A stretch of 18,671 bases of DNA from Oscillospiraceae bacterium (GTDB lineage: Bacteria; Bacillota; Clostridia; Oscillospirales; Ruminococcaceae), in assembly GCA_900762805.1 (NCBI GenBank), contig CAAFHY010000088.1, forward strand, positions 1-18,671, given 5' to 3'. The notes beneath the pieces were generated by a model. That model was not told where the DNA came from, ran no database searches, and saw only the letters and a list, made by a program, of their open reading frames with translations. Positions 5,853 through 18,635 of this stretch are shown piece after piece. Position numbers and translations under genes: made by a program. Numbering within the stretch: the stretch's first letter is position 1; each line of letters starts with the position of its first letter.

Positions 5853-6491
5853 ATGCTGACAAGACTTGAAAATATCCCCGACCGCCTGCGGCCCTATCTC
5901 ATAAAGCACACCTTCCGCCGGGGCGAAAGGATCCTTGCGGCGGGCGGCGACAACCAGGCCGTCTACTTTGTCGCCGAGGGCAGCTGCATTGCCTCGATCG
6001 AGAATGCCGACGGTACGGCGGCTTATATCGACCGCTACGGAAAGGGCAGCTTTTTCGGCGAGCTGGAGGTCTTTTGTGACGAGCTCAAGACGGTGGAGGT
6101 CATAGCGGGGGAGAGCTGCCTGCTTTACTCGCTGCACCGCGGCTATCTTCTGGAATGGATGCGCGAGGATTTTGATTTTACCATGGCGCTCATCCGGCAG
6201 CTTGCCGCTTCGATGATGCGGTATTCCGACAGTGCGGCCATGCTGCAGCTTTACAGCGTCAAGCAGCGCGCGGCGTATGTTATCCTGACCTACGATGCGA
6301 TAGGCGCCGTTGAAGAGCTGACCAAGCAGACGCTTTCGGCTCTGGTGCGGACGCCTGTCCGCAGCGTCAACCGTGCCCTTGCGGCGCTGGCCGCCGAAAA
6401 GGCCGTCAGCCTGGCCGGCCGCCGCATCACCGTGCTTGACCGGGAAAAGCTGCGGGCCCTGTCCGATTTTGACGAGCTGAGCCGCCTGTAG
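5853..6491 (+). CDS. Crp/Fnr-family transcription regulator, YeiL-like
   Basis: A 212-residue cytoplasmic DNA-binding regulator. Residues about 10-115 form a cyclic-nucleotide-binding-type beta roll (RRGERILAAGGDNQAVYFVAEG; GSFFGELEVF at 65-74), followed by a long dimer helix (about 108-140) and a winged helix-turn-helix at about 155-195 (LTKQTLSALVRTPVRSVNRAL). The Arg-Ser/Thr pair that binds the cAMP phosphate in Crp is not visible after GELE, and there is no four-cysteine Fe-S set as in Fnr (only Cys45, 75 and 89), so the ligand is unknown. It is divergent from two nucleoside hydrolase genes, as E. coli yeiL is beside rihB, so control of nucleoside salvage is the best inference. ATG 5853 has GGAGGA 7 nt upstream and a consensus promoter. 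Confidence 0.88.
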   Translation: MLTRLENIPDRLRPYLIKHTFRRGERILAAGGDNQAVYFVAEGSCIASIENADGTAAYIDRYGKGSFFGELEVFCDELKTVEVIAGESCLLYSLHRGYLLEWMREDFDFTMALIRQLAASMMRYSDSAAMLQLYSVKQRAAYVILTYDAIGAVEELTKQTLSALVRTPVRSVNRALAALAAEKAVSLAGRRITVLDREKLRALSDFDELSRL

Positions 6492-6700
6492 CCGTCTCGG
6501 CCGCCGCGGCCGGTATCCCGCACGGGATGAGCGCGGGGGTCTGCGGCTGCCCGCTGCCGGCGGGCGGGCTGTCACGCGGGGATCGGCTTGAAGCGGTGGC
6601 ACAGCAGGGTGAAGGGACAGCCCCTCTGCCGCACTTCCGCCGCCGCGCCCGCCGTCTGCGGAGAAGGAACCGCGAAAACGGGTGCGCTGAGAGCTTTTGC
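6492..6700. other. GC-rich intergenic stretch behind the regulator gene, no gene seen
   Basis: No T-tailed terminator follows the regulator stop. Hairpins without a U-tract are present (CGGCC/GGCCG near 6499-6513; GCCCGC/GCGGGC near 6549-6565), and an 8-bp inverted repeat GGGCTGTC (6566-6573) / GACAGCCC (6616-6623) brackets 42 nt. Open frames on both strands lack ribosome binding sites and family resemblance. How the regulator transcript ends is not clear; it may read through toward uvrB. Confidence 0.4.
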
Positions 6701-6712
6701 GTGTATTTTTTC

Positions 6713-6726
6713 CGAATATGTGTTAT
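6713..6726. promoter_or_regulatory. Candidate LexA (SOS) box upstream of uvrB
   Basis: CGAATATGTGTTAT matches the Bacillus-type LexA/DinR consensus CGAACRNRYGTTCG at 11 of 14 positions; the left half is good and the right half weaker (GTTAT for GTTCG). It overlaps the extended -10 element of the only promoter seen before uvrB, as expected for a repressor site. uvrB and uvrA are classic SOS genes in Firmicutes. Binding is inferred. Confidence 0.5.
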
Positions 6727-6729
6727 ACT
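6721..6729 (+). promoter_or_regulatory. Extended -10 promoter of the repair/tRNA-modification operon
   Basis: TGTTATACT is an extended -10 (TG, one base, TATACT at 6724-6729). The -35 is weak (around 6701-6707, TGTATT-like), which fits an extended -10 promoter. The start would be near 6736, about 248 nt before the uvrB ATG. It stands out as the only AT-rich island in this intergenic region. Confidence 0.6.
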
Positions 6730-6736
6730 TATAGTT

Positions 6737-6972
6737 GGCCCGGCAGCCGGCCCGTCCGACTGTCCCGCCCGACGGCAGGGCCGAAGCGCAGGGGCGGAGG
6801 CGCCGGCAGGGCCGTTCGCTCTGCCCGCCGCACCAAAGCCGCCGCGGGCGCACCGCCGCAAGCTTTTTCGCCGTCAAAACACGCCGCCATCCTTCGGGAA
6901 GAGCCGCTCCGAGCAGGACAGACGCTCTGCGCTGGCTGCTTTGCCGAAGCGCTCCGCCCCGCTCATCTGTTT
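6737..6972 (+). other. Long presumed 5' leader of uvrB, content unexplained
   Basis: About 240 nt of GC-rich sequence lie between the inferred transcription start and the uvrB ribosome binding site. No known riboswitch, T-box or leader peptide was recognised, and frames crossing it have no ribosome binding site. It could fold extensively given its base composition. A second promoter closer to uvrB was not found. Confidence 0.4.
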
Positions 6973-6983
6973 AAGGACACCGT

Positions 6984-8936
<1,953 letters not shown>

Positions 8937-8943
8937 GGACTTC

Positions 8944-11765
<2,822 letters not shown>

Positions 11766-11766
<1 letters not shown>

Positions 11767-11770
11767 GGAA
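11766..11770 (+). promoter_or_regulatory. Ribosome binding site deciding the miaB start
   Basis: AGGAA lies 4 nt before GTG 11775. The alternative ATG at 11763 has only uridine- and cytosine-rich uvrA sequence upstream and no Shine-Dalgarno match, so this site favours the GTG. Confidence 0.6.
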
Positions 11771-11774
11771 CCAA

Positions 11775-13142
11775 GTGAGCAATTACACCGAAACGGTCGG
11801 CCGCGTGCGGCAGCTCGTGCTGACCCGATATGAGCACCCGACAGCGGCCGTGCGCACCTACGGCTGCCAGCAGAACGTCAATGACAGCGAGCGCATCAAG
11901 GGCATTCTGTCCGACTGCGGCTTTTCCATTGTCGATGATACCGACAGTGCCGATATGGCCGTTTTCAACACCTGTGCCGTGCGCGAAAACGCCGAGGACC
12001 GCGTTTTCGGCAACGTCGGCCGCCTGAAGGGGGAAAAGGAGCGCCGCCGCGACCTTATCATCGCTCTGTGCGGCTGCATGACCCAGCAGCAGCATATCGC
12101 CGACCGCCTCAAGCGCAGCTACCCCTATGTCGATTTCATTTTTGATTCCAACCGCCTCTCGGCGCTGCCGGGCATCCTGCTGCGGCACCTTGAGACCGGC
12201 CGCCGCATCTTCGAGATCGGAGACGCCGCCGACGCCGAGATATCGGAGGAGCTCCCCATCGTGCGCGACAGCCGCGTCAAGGCGTGGCTGCCCATCATGT
12301 ACGGCTGCAACAACTTCTGCACCTACTGCATCGTGCCCTATGTGCGCCACCGCGAGCGCAGCCGCAGGAGCGACGATATCCTTGCGGAATTCCGCTCCCT
12401 CGTCGAGCAGGGCTACCGCGACATCACGCTGCTGGGGCAGAATGTCAATTCCTATGGCCGCGGCGTCGCCGGCGAGCTTGGTTTTGCCGGCCTGCTCGAC
12501 CGTCTGGCCCGGACGCCGGGCGATTATACCATCCGCTTCATGACCTCGCATCCCAAGGACGCGTCGCATGAGCTGTTCGACGTGATAGCCCGGCACAGGA
12601 ATATTTCCCGCCATTTCCACCTGCCGCTGCAGTCGGGCAGCGACGAGGTGCTGCGGCGCATGAACCGCGTCTATAATACCGAGCAGTATCTGGAAAAGGT
12701 GGCCTATGCCCGTTCAGTGGTGCCCGATATCACCTTTACGAGCGACATCATCGTCGGCTTTCCGGGCGAGACCGAGGAGGATTTTGAAAAAACGCTCGAT
12801 ATGGTGAGGTGTGTGCGCTACCGTTCGCTTTTCACCTTTATCTATTCGCCCCGCGAGGGCACGCCGGCAGCCCGGATGCCCGACGCCGAGAAGAATGAAA
12901 CAAAGGTGGCCCGCCTTATCCGCCTCAGCGCCGTGCAGGACGAGATCACCCGCGAGCTGGAGGAAAAGATGGTGGGGCGCGACTTCCGCGGCCTCGCCGA
13001 GGGCATGAGCGAGTACGGCCTTTCGGTGCGGCTCGACGACAACGCCGTCGTTTTCACCGACTGCGGCCGGCCGCTCACCGGCTTTGTGACGGTACATATC
13101 GACCGCATGGAGAACAAGAAGCTCTTTGGGAGGATCGTATAA
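11775..13142 (+). CDS. miaB: tRNA-2-methylthio-N6-isopentenyladenosine37 synthase
   Basis: Radical SAM methylthiotransferase that adds a methylthio group to i6A37 of tRNAs reading UNN codons, acting after MiaA. With the GTG start it has 455 residues (459 if ATG 11763 is used). The N-terminal UPF0004 domain has the three cluster-binding cysteines in YGCQQN (Cys31), NTCAVRE (Cys67) and CGCM (Cys101). The radical SAM cluster is CNNFCTYC (178, 182, 185), followed by GQNVNSYG and LPLQSGSDEVLRRMNR. A C-terminal TRAM RNA-binding domain ends the protein. Motif details (CGQQN-like site, NTCAVRE, NVNSYG) favour MiaB over its relatives MtaB and RimO. It lies between uvrA and mutS, 4 nt before the mutS start. 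Confidence 0.95.
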   Translation: MSNYTETVGRVRQLVLTRYEHPTAAVRTYGCQQNVNDSERIKGILSDCGFSIVDDTDSADMAVFNTCAVRENAEDRVFGNVGRLKGEKERRRDLIIALCGCMTQQQHIADRLKRSYPYVDFIFDSNRLSALPGILLRHLETGRRIFEIGDAADAEISEELPIVRDSRVKAWLPIMYGCNNFCTYCIVPYVRHRERSRRSDDILAEFRSLVEQGYRDITLLGQNVNSYGRGVAGELGFAGLLDRLARTPGDYTIRFMTSHPKDASHELFDVIARHRNISRHFHLPLQSGSDEVLRRMNRVYNTEQYLEKVAYARSVVPDITFTSDIIVGFPGETEEDFEKTLDMVRCVRYRSLFTFIYSPREGTPAARMPDAEKNETKVARLIRLSAVQDEITRELEEKMVGRDFRGLAEGMSEYGLSVRLDDNAVVFTDCGRPLTGFVTVHIDRMENKKLFGRIV

Positions 13143-13146
13143 AGGC

Positions 13147-15744
13147 ATGGACGAAAGCAAGCTGTCCCCGATGATGAAGCAGTATCTCGCCGTCAAAAGG
13201 ACCTGCGAGGACAAGATCCTGTTCTACCGTCTCGGCGATTTCTATGAGATGTTCTTTGACGACGCGCTTACCGTTTCGCGCGAGCTCGATCTGACGCTCA
13301 CCGGCAAGGTGTGCGGTCTGCCGGAGCGCGCGCCCATGTGCGGCGTGCCGTTTCACAGCGCTGACAGCTACATCGCCCGCCTCATCGAAAAGGGCTACAG
13401 CGTCGCCATCTGCGAGCAGATGGAGGACCCGGCCACGGCCAAGGGCATCGTCCGCCGCGAGATCATCCGCATCATCACGCCCGGCACCGTCACCGATGCC
13501 GATATGCTGCCGGAGGGCAGGAACAATTATCTTGCCTCCGTCTTTCTGCTCGACGGTCAGTTCGGCGTCTGCTTTGCCGACGTATCGACAGGGCAGGTGC
13601 AGGTGACAGAGGGCGAGGGCGGGGCCTCGCTGCTGGCTGAGCTGACCCGCTTCCAGCCGGCCGAGGTGCTCATCAACACCGGCGCCGACCCCAACGGCAA
13701 GCTGGCGGCCTTCTGCAAGAAGCAGTTTGGGGCCGACCTGCATGAGCTGTATGAAAATTACCATATCGTCGAACTGGACAAGGAATATATCCTCGGCCAG
13801 TTCGACCGCGCCATGCTGTCGGAGCTGAAGCCGTTCGAAAAGGGCTTTGCCGTGCGCGCGCTCGGCGCCATGATCAAATACCTGTCGGAAACACAGATGC
13901 AGGGCGTCGGCCGTCTGGTGTCGCTGCGCAGCTACGCACGTGAGCAGTTCATGTCGATCGGGCAGACGGCCCGCCGCAATCTTGAGCTGACCGAGACGCT
14001 GCGCGCACGCGACAAGCGCGGCTCGCTGCTTTGGGTGCTCGACCGCACCTCGACGGCCATGGGCCGCCGCCTGCTGCGCTCGCATATCGAAAAGCCCCTT
14101 GTCGATCCCGCCCCCATCAACGAGCGGCTCGACGCCTGCGCCGAGCTGACCGCCAACAACATCCTGCTCGGCAAGACCGAGGAGGCCCTCTCCGGCATTT
14201 CCGACCTTGAGCGCGTCATGACGCGCGTCGCCTATGGCTCCTGCACACCGCGCGATATGCTTTCCATCGCCGAAACGGCGCGGCGGCTGAAGCTGGTCAA
14301 GGGCTTTTCACGCGATTTCCGCTGCGCCTACCTCAAAAGGATAGACCGTGAGCTTGATCCGCTGTCGGACCTGCTGGCCGAGATCGAGCGCACCATTGAC
14401 CCGGACGCCTCGACCGTCATGAAGGACGGCGGCTACATCCGCAGCGGCTTTTCGCAGGAGATCGACGAGCTGCACGCGCTGCTGACCGACACCCGCTCCT
14501 ATCTTGCCGCGATGGAGGCCGAGCTCAAGCAGCAGACGGGCATCCGCCAGCTCAAGATCGGCTATAACCGTGTGTTCGGCTACTACATAGAGGTCTCCAA
14601 GAGCAACCTGTCCATGGTGCCCGACAGCTTTATCCGCAAGCAGACGCTGACAACTGGCGAGCGCTATGTCACCGAGGAGCTCAAGCAGCTGGAGGAGAAG
14701 ATCCTGGGCGCCAGCGAGCGCTCTGTCCGTTTGGAGCGCGAGATCTTTGAAAAGCTGCGTCTGCAGCTGCTCGACGCGCTGCGCCGCGTGCAGCTTTCGG
14801 CGGCTGCCGTGGCGCGGCTCGACGTCGTCTGCTCGCACGCTGAGTGCGCCCTTACCAACAATTATGTGCGTCCCGCCGTCAACGGCGGCGACCGCATCGA
14901 GATACTGGCCGGCCGCCACCCCGTTGTCGAGCGCATCCAGTCCGACAGCCTGTTTGTCCCCAATGACTGCCTGCTCGACTGCGGCGAGTTTGCCGTCAGC
15001 ATCATCACCGGCCCCAACATGGCCGGCAAATCGACCTATATGCGGCAGGTGGCCCTTATCGCGCTGATGGCGCAGATCGGAGCCTTTGTGCCGGCCCGCA
15101 GCGCCACCATCGGCGTTATCGACAGCATCTTCACCCGCATCGGCGCTTCGGATGACCTGTCGCAGGGGCAGTCTACCTTCATGGTCGAGATGAACGAGGT
15201 GGCCGAGATCCTGCGCTGTGCCACCGCGCGCAGCCTGCTTATCCTTGACGAGGTGGGCCGCGGCACCTCGACCTATGACGGCATGAGCATTGCGCGGGCC
15301 GTCATCGAGTACATTGCAAAGAATATCGGCGCCAAGACGCTGTTTGCCACCCACTACCATGAGCTGACCGATCTGGAGGGCGAGCTGCCCTGCGTCAAGA
15401 ATTACAACGTTGCCGTCAAAAAGCGCGGCGACGATATCACCTTCCTGCGCCGCATCGTGCGCGGGGCGGCCGACGAGAGCTTCGGCATCGAGGTCGCCAA
15501 GCTGGCCGGCCTGCCGGAGGCACTGACCGACCGCGCCCGGCAGATCCTGTCCGGCATTGAAAAGGCGGCCGGCCTGCCTCAGCGCCGGGCGGCTGCCCGC
15601 GTCGTCAGCGACCCGCTGACCGAGAGCGAGCGCGAGGCGGTGAATGAGCTGAAGGCCACCGATATCGAGAGCCTGACCCCCATCGAGGCCATGGTCAGGC
15701 TGCATGACGTTATCAAGAGACTCAGGAGTACCGAAAATGAGTGA
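13147..15744 (+). CDS. mutS: DNA mismatch repair protein MutS
   Basis: Recognises mismatches and small loops and recruits MutL. The 865-residue product shows the mismatch-reading Phe-Tyr-Glu in GDFYEMF (Phe32, Glu34), connector and lever regions, Walker A GPNMAGKST (622-630), Walker B ILDEVGRGTS (Asp701, Glu702), the FATHYHEL segment and a C-terminal LTPIEAM tail, so it is MutS1 and not the MutS2 type. The frame opens at TTG 13126, but ATG 13147 matches the family N-terminus (SPMMKQYLxxK) and follows the miaB stop by 4 nt. GGGAGGA (13128-13134) is 12 nt upstream, a longer spacing than elsewhere in this operon. The 3' end overlaps mutL by 8 nt. Confidence 0.97.
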   Translation: MDESKLSPMMKQYLAVKRTCEDKILFYRLGDFYEMFFDDALTVSRELDLTLTGKVCGLPERAPMCGVPFHSADSYIARLIEKGYSVAICEQMEDPATAKGIVRREIIRIITPGTVTDADMLPEGRNNYLASVFLLDGQFGVCFADVSTGQVQVTEGEGGASLLAELTRFQPAEVLINTGADPNGKLAAFCKKQFGADLHELYENYHIVELDKEYILGQFDRAMLSELKPFEKGFAVRALGAMIKYLSETQMQGVGRLVSLRSYAREQFMSIGQTARRNLELTETLRARDKRGSLLWVLDRTSTAMGRRLLRSHIEKPLVDPAPINERLDACAELTANNILLGKTEEALSGISDLERVMTRVAYGSCTPRDMLSIAETARRLKLVKGFSRDFRCAYLKRIDRELDPLSDLLAEIERTIDPDASTVMKDGGYIRSGFSQEIDELHALLTDTRSYLAAMEAELKQQTGIRQLKIGYNRVFGYYIEVSKSNLSMVPDSFIRKQTLTTGERYVTEELKQLEEKILGASERSVRLEREIFEKLRLQLLDALRRVQLSAAAVARLDVVCSHAECALTNNYVRPAVNGGDRIEILAGRHPVVERIQSDSLFVPNDCLLDCGEFAVSIITGPNMAGKSTYMRQVALIALMAQIGAFVPARSATIGVIDSIFTRIGASDDLSQGQSTFMVEMNEVAEILRCATARSLLILDEVGRGTSTYDGMSIARAVIEYIAKNIGAKTLFATHYHELTDLEGELPCVKNYNVAVKKRGDDITFLRRIVRGAADESFGIEVAKLAGLPEALTDRARQILSGIEKAAGLPQRRAAARVVSDPLTESEREAVNELKATDIESLTPIEAMVRLHDVIKRLRSTENE

Positions 15745-17728
15745 GATCCGTGTTCTGGACCGCGCCGTCAGCGAGCTGATCGCGGCGGGCGAGGTCGTCA
15801 CCCGGCCGGCCTCAGCCGTCAAGGAGCTGGTCGAAAACAGCATCGACGCCGGTGCCACGGCGGTCACCGTTGAGATCCAGCGCGGGGGCGTCAGACTCAT
15901 CCGCGTCACCGACAACGGCTGCGGCATCCCCAGGCAGCAGATACCGACGGCTTTTCTGCGCCACGCCACCAGCAAGCTGCGGGCGGCGGCCGACCTTGAA
16001 ACCATCGGGACGCTCGGCTTCCGCGGCGAGGCGCTGCCCTCCATCGCGGCAGTGTCGCGCGTGCGCCTTGTCAGCAAAACGGCAGACAGTGAGCTGGGGG
16101 CCGAATACCGCATCGAGGGCGGCGAGGAGCTTTCGCTGACCGACGCCGGCTGCGCCGACGGCACCAGCATCACGGTGAGCGACCTCTTTTACAACACACC
16201 TGCCCGCATGAAGTTTCTCAAGAAGGATGTGTCCGAGGGCAACGCCGTGCAGGAGGTCATGCAGCAGCTGGCGCTGGCCTATCCCACCGTGTCGATGCGC
16301 CTGGTGCGCGACGGCAGGCAGACGCTTTTCACCGGCGGGAACGGGCTGGAGGGCGCGCTTTTCGCCGTCTTCCCCCGCACTGTTTTTATGGAGCTTCTGT
16401 CTGTTGAGCATGAGCAGAACGGCTATTTCATTTCGGGCTTTGTCAGCGCGCCCCACGCCGCGCGCGCCAGCCGCAGCCTGCAGTATACCTTCGTCAACGG
16501 CCGTTTTGTCAAGAATAAAACGGTGACGGCAGCCGCCGAGGAGGCCTACCGCACCTTTTCGCACAAGGGCAGCTTCCCGGCCTTCGCCCTGTTTGTCAAC
16601 ACGGTGCCGGAGCGGGTGGATGTCAACGTCCATCCCGCCAAGACCGAGATCCGCTTCACCAACGAGCGCGAGGTTTTCTCGGCTGTTTATGCCGCCGTCC
16701 GCGGCGCTGTGGCGGCCGATGCCGCCGCGCCGGTGCTGACTGCCGGAGAGACGGCGGCGCCTCCCGCCGCGCAGGAGCCCGCCGCGGCCGCCGCTCCGGG
16801 CAGAGCCGGTGTGCCGCAGGACGGCTTTTCAGGCGATGCCGGCCGGCCGGCCGCTGTCCGCACGGGCGGGACGCCCCTTTCGGGAGGCGAAGCGCCTTTC
16901 AGTCTGGAGCTGTTCGCCGGCCAGCCCATCGGTTATGATGCCGGTGATGGCGGCGGCCCGGCGCTGCACCAGCCCGGCCGGTCAGATTATCGGCCGTCTA
17001 TCGACATCTGGCGTGACGAGTCGGGCGATATGCTCGGCCGGTCTGCGGGGCAGGCAGCCGCCGCGGACCGATCCTTTGCTGCCGAGGCCGCCCTGGCCGA
17101 GCAGGCTCCTGAGGCTGTCCGGCCCGCAGAGCAGCCGCGGCAGACGGCTCTCGACGGCTTTGACGCGGCCGGCGTCGCCTTTGTGGGCGAAGCCTTCAAG
17201 ACCTATATTATTATGGAATCGGGCGACCAGCTCATCTTCATGGATAAGCATGCCGCCCATGAGCGGGCGCTGTTCGAGCGCTTCTCGGCGCAGCTTTCGG
17301 CGGAGCGTCAGCTGCTGCTGGAGCCCATTGTCGTGGGGCTGGACGCCGAGCACAAGCAGGCGCTGCTCGACCACACCGAGGAGATCGCACAGGCCGGCCT
17401 TGTGGTCGATGATTTCGGCCCCGGTCAGGTGGCGGTGCGCGAGATACCGCTCTGCTTCAGCCGCAGCGCAGCCGAAATGGCGGCCGGTGAGCTGGCCGAT
17501 CAGCTTGTGCGCGGCGGCTCCGGCCGTTCAGACGATCTGCTGCGGCTGCTGCAGTCGGTCAGCTGCCGCGCGGCCATCAAGGCGGGCGACCGCTCAACGC
17601 CGGAGGAGCTGCGCGCGCTGGCGCTGCGGGTGCTTTCGGGCGAGGTGCCGCGCTTCTGCCCCCACGGCCGGCCGCTCTATTTCATTATCGCAAAGAAGGA
17701 GCTGGATAAACGGTTTGACAGGACATAA
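15737..17728 (+). CDS. mutL: DNA mismatch repair protein MutL, endonuclease type
   Basis: MutL couples mismatch recognition by MutS to strand removal. The 663-residue protein has the GHKL ATPase domain: ELVENSIDAG (catalytic Glu30, Asn34), DNGCGI (59-64), FLRHATSK and GFRGEAL (94-100). A low-complexity Ala/Pro/Gly-rich linker spans about 340-465. The C-terminal domain has DKHAAHERALFE (503-514), the endonuclease motif D-Q/M-H-A-x2-E-x4-E with Lys at the variable second place, plus SCRAAIKAGD, CPHGRP and a final FDRT, so it should nick DNA as in organisms without MutH. The start ATG 15737 has AGGAG 8 nt upstream inside mutS; the longer frame from 15704 adds only mutS-overlapping residues. It overlaps miaA by 14 nt. 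Confidence 0.97.
   Translation: MSEIRVLDRAVSELIAAGEVVTRPASAVKELVENSIDAGATAVTVEIQRGGVRLIRVTDNGCGIPRQQIPTAFLRHATSKLRAAADLETIGTLGFRGEALPSIAAVSRVRLVSKTADSELGAEYRIEGGEELSLTDAGCADGTSITVSDLFYNTPARMKFLKKDVSEGNAVQEVMQQLALAYPTVSMRLVRDGRQTLFTGGNGLEGALFAVFPRTVFMELLSVEHEQNGYFISGFVSAPHAARASRSLQYTFVNGRFVKNKTVTAAAEEAYRTFSHKGSFPAFALFVNTVPERVDVNVHPAKTEIRFTNEREVFSAVYAAVRGAVAADAAAPVLTAGETAAPPAAQEPAAAAAPGRAGVPQDGFSGDAGRPAAVRTGGTPLSGGEAPFSLELFAGQPIGYDAGDGGGPALHQPGRSDYRPSIDIWRDESGDMLGRSAGQAAAADRSFAAEAALAEQAPEAVRPAEQPRQTALDGFDAAGVAFVGEAFKTYIIMESGDQLIFMDKHAAHERALFERFSAQLSAERQLLLEPIVVGLDAEHKQALLDHTEEIAQAGLVVDDFGPGQVAVREIPLCFSRSAAEMAAGELADQLVRGGSGRSDDLLRLLQSVSCRAAIKAGDRSTPEELRALALRVLSGEVPRFCPHGRPLYFIIAKKELDKRFDRT
17696..17701 (+). 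promoter_or_regulatory. Ribosome binding site assigned to miaA
   Basis: AAGGAG inside the end of mutL lies 13 nt before the TTG at 17715. The spacing is long, but no better site precedes another possible start, and no ATG or GTG occurs in frame near the expected N-terminus. Confidence 0.45.
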
Positions 17729-18635
17729 GATCGCCGTCACCGTCATCTGCGGGCCGACGGGCAGCGGCAAAACAGCGGCCGCCATCGCGCTGGCGCAGAG
17801 GATCGGCGGGGAGATTGTTTCGGCCGATTCCATGCAGATATACCGGGGGCTGTCGGTCGGCACCGCCAAGCCGACGGCCGAGGAGCAGGCCGCCGTGCCG
17901 CATCATCTCATTGACATCTGCGGCCCCGAACAGCGCTACAGCGTGGCCGACTATGTGGCCGACGCCTCAGCCGCCATTGACGATATCGCCGCGCGCGGCC
18001 GCTGCCCCATCGTGGCGGGCGGCACGGGGCTGTACATCAGCGCGCTGGTCGGCGGGCTGACCTTTTCCGGCCCGGCTGCCGACGAGGCGGTGCGCCGCCG
18101 CCTGTATGAGCAGTACCAAAGCGAGGGTATTGAGCCGCTGCTTGAGCGGCTCCGTCAGCTTGACCCGGCTGCCGCCGCCAAGCTCCACCCCAACAACGTC
18201 AAGCGCGTTATCCGCGCGCTTGAGCTGTGCGAGGGCGGCGTGACACCTTCTGAGCAGGAGGCACGCTCGCGCCCGGCCGAGCGCCCCTATCGGGACAGCG
18301 TCTTTCTGCTCGAGCCGTCCGACCGCGCCTGGCTTTACCGCGCCATCGAGGCGCGCGTTGACCGCATGATGGCCGGAGGATTGCTGGCCGAGGCACACAC
18401 CGTCTTTGAAAACCGTGCGCGCTTTCAGACGGCGGCGCAGGCCATCGGCTATAAGGAATTCTTTCCGTACTTCGAGGGGCGCGCCTCGGTCGGGGACTGT
18501 GTTGCCGAGCTGAAAAAGCAGACGCGCCGCTATGCCAAGCGTCAGCTCTCATGGTTTCACGCCATGCCGGGCTGCCGGCCGCTGCCTGTTGACCTTTTGA
18601 GCGCCGAAGAGCTGCTGACAGCTCTTTGTTCATAG
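17715..18635 (+). CDS. miaA: tRNA dimethylallyltransferase
   Basis: Transfers the dimethylallyl group to N6 of A37 in tRNAs reading UNN codons, making the i6A37 substrate of MiaB. With TTG 17715 as start it has 306 residues, close to the family's usual 300-315. Visible are the P-loop GPTGSGKT (13-20), SADSMQIYRGLSVGTAKP (36-53, with the Asp-Ser-x-Gln and Tyr-Arg of the tRNA/DMAPP site), VPHHLID (61-67), GGTGLYISAL, NNVKRVIRALE, QAIGYKE and a C-terminal RRYAKRQLSWF. The frame is open far upstream inside mutL, but family resemblance begins only at about 17727; TTG is the only standard start codon in the right place. It overlaps mutL by 14 nt. Complete at its 3' end (TAG 18633-18635). Confidence 0.93.
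   Translation: MTGHKIAVTVICGPTGSGKTAAAIALAQRIGGEIVSADSMQIYRGLSVGTAKPTAEEQAAVPHHLIDICGPEQRYSVADYVADASAAIDDIAARGRCPIVAGGTGLYISALVGGLTFSGPAADEAVRRRLYEQYQSEGIEPLLERLRQLDPAAAAKLHPNNVKRVIRALELCEGGVTPSEQEARSRPAERPYRDSVFLLEPSDRAWLYRAIEARVDRMMAGGLLAEAHTVFENRARFQTAAQAIGYKEFFPYFEGRASVGDCVAELKKQTRRYAKRQLSWFHAMPGCRPLPVDLLSAEELLTALCS

Noticed and set aside
5740..5862. Longer N-terminus of the short nucleoside hydrolase-like protein from 5862
   Set aside because: It would cross both divergent promoters and overlap the regulator start; family resemblance begins at the ATG 5739, which has a strong ribosome binding site.
16809..17714. Possible N-terminal extension of MiaA through mutL (frame open from 16809)
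   Set aside because: The extension is Arg/Ser/Pro-rich out-of-frame mutL sequence; MiaA resemblance starts only near 17727.
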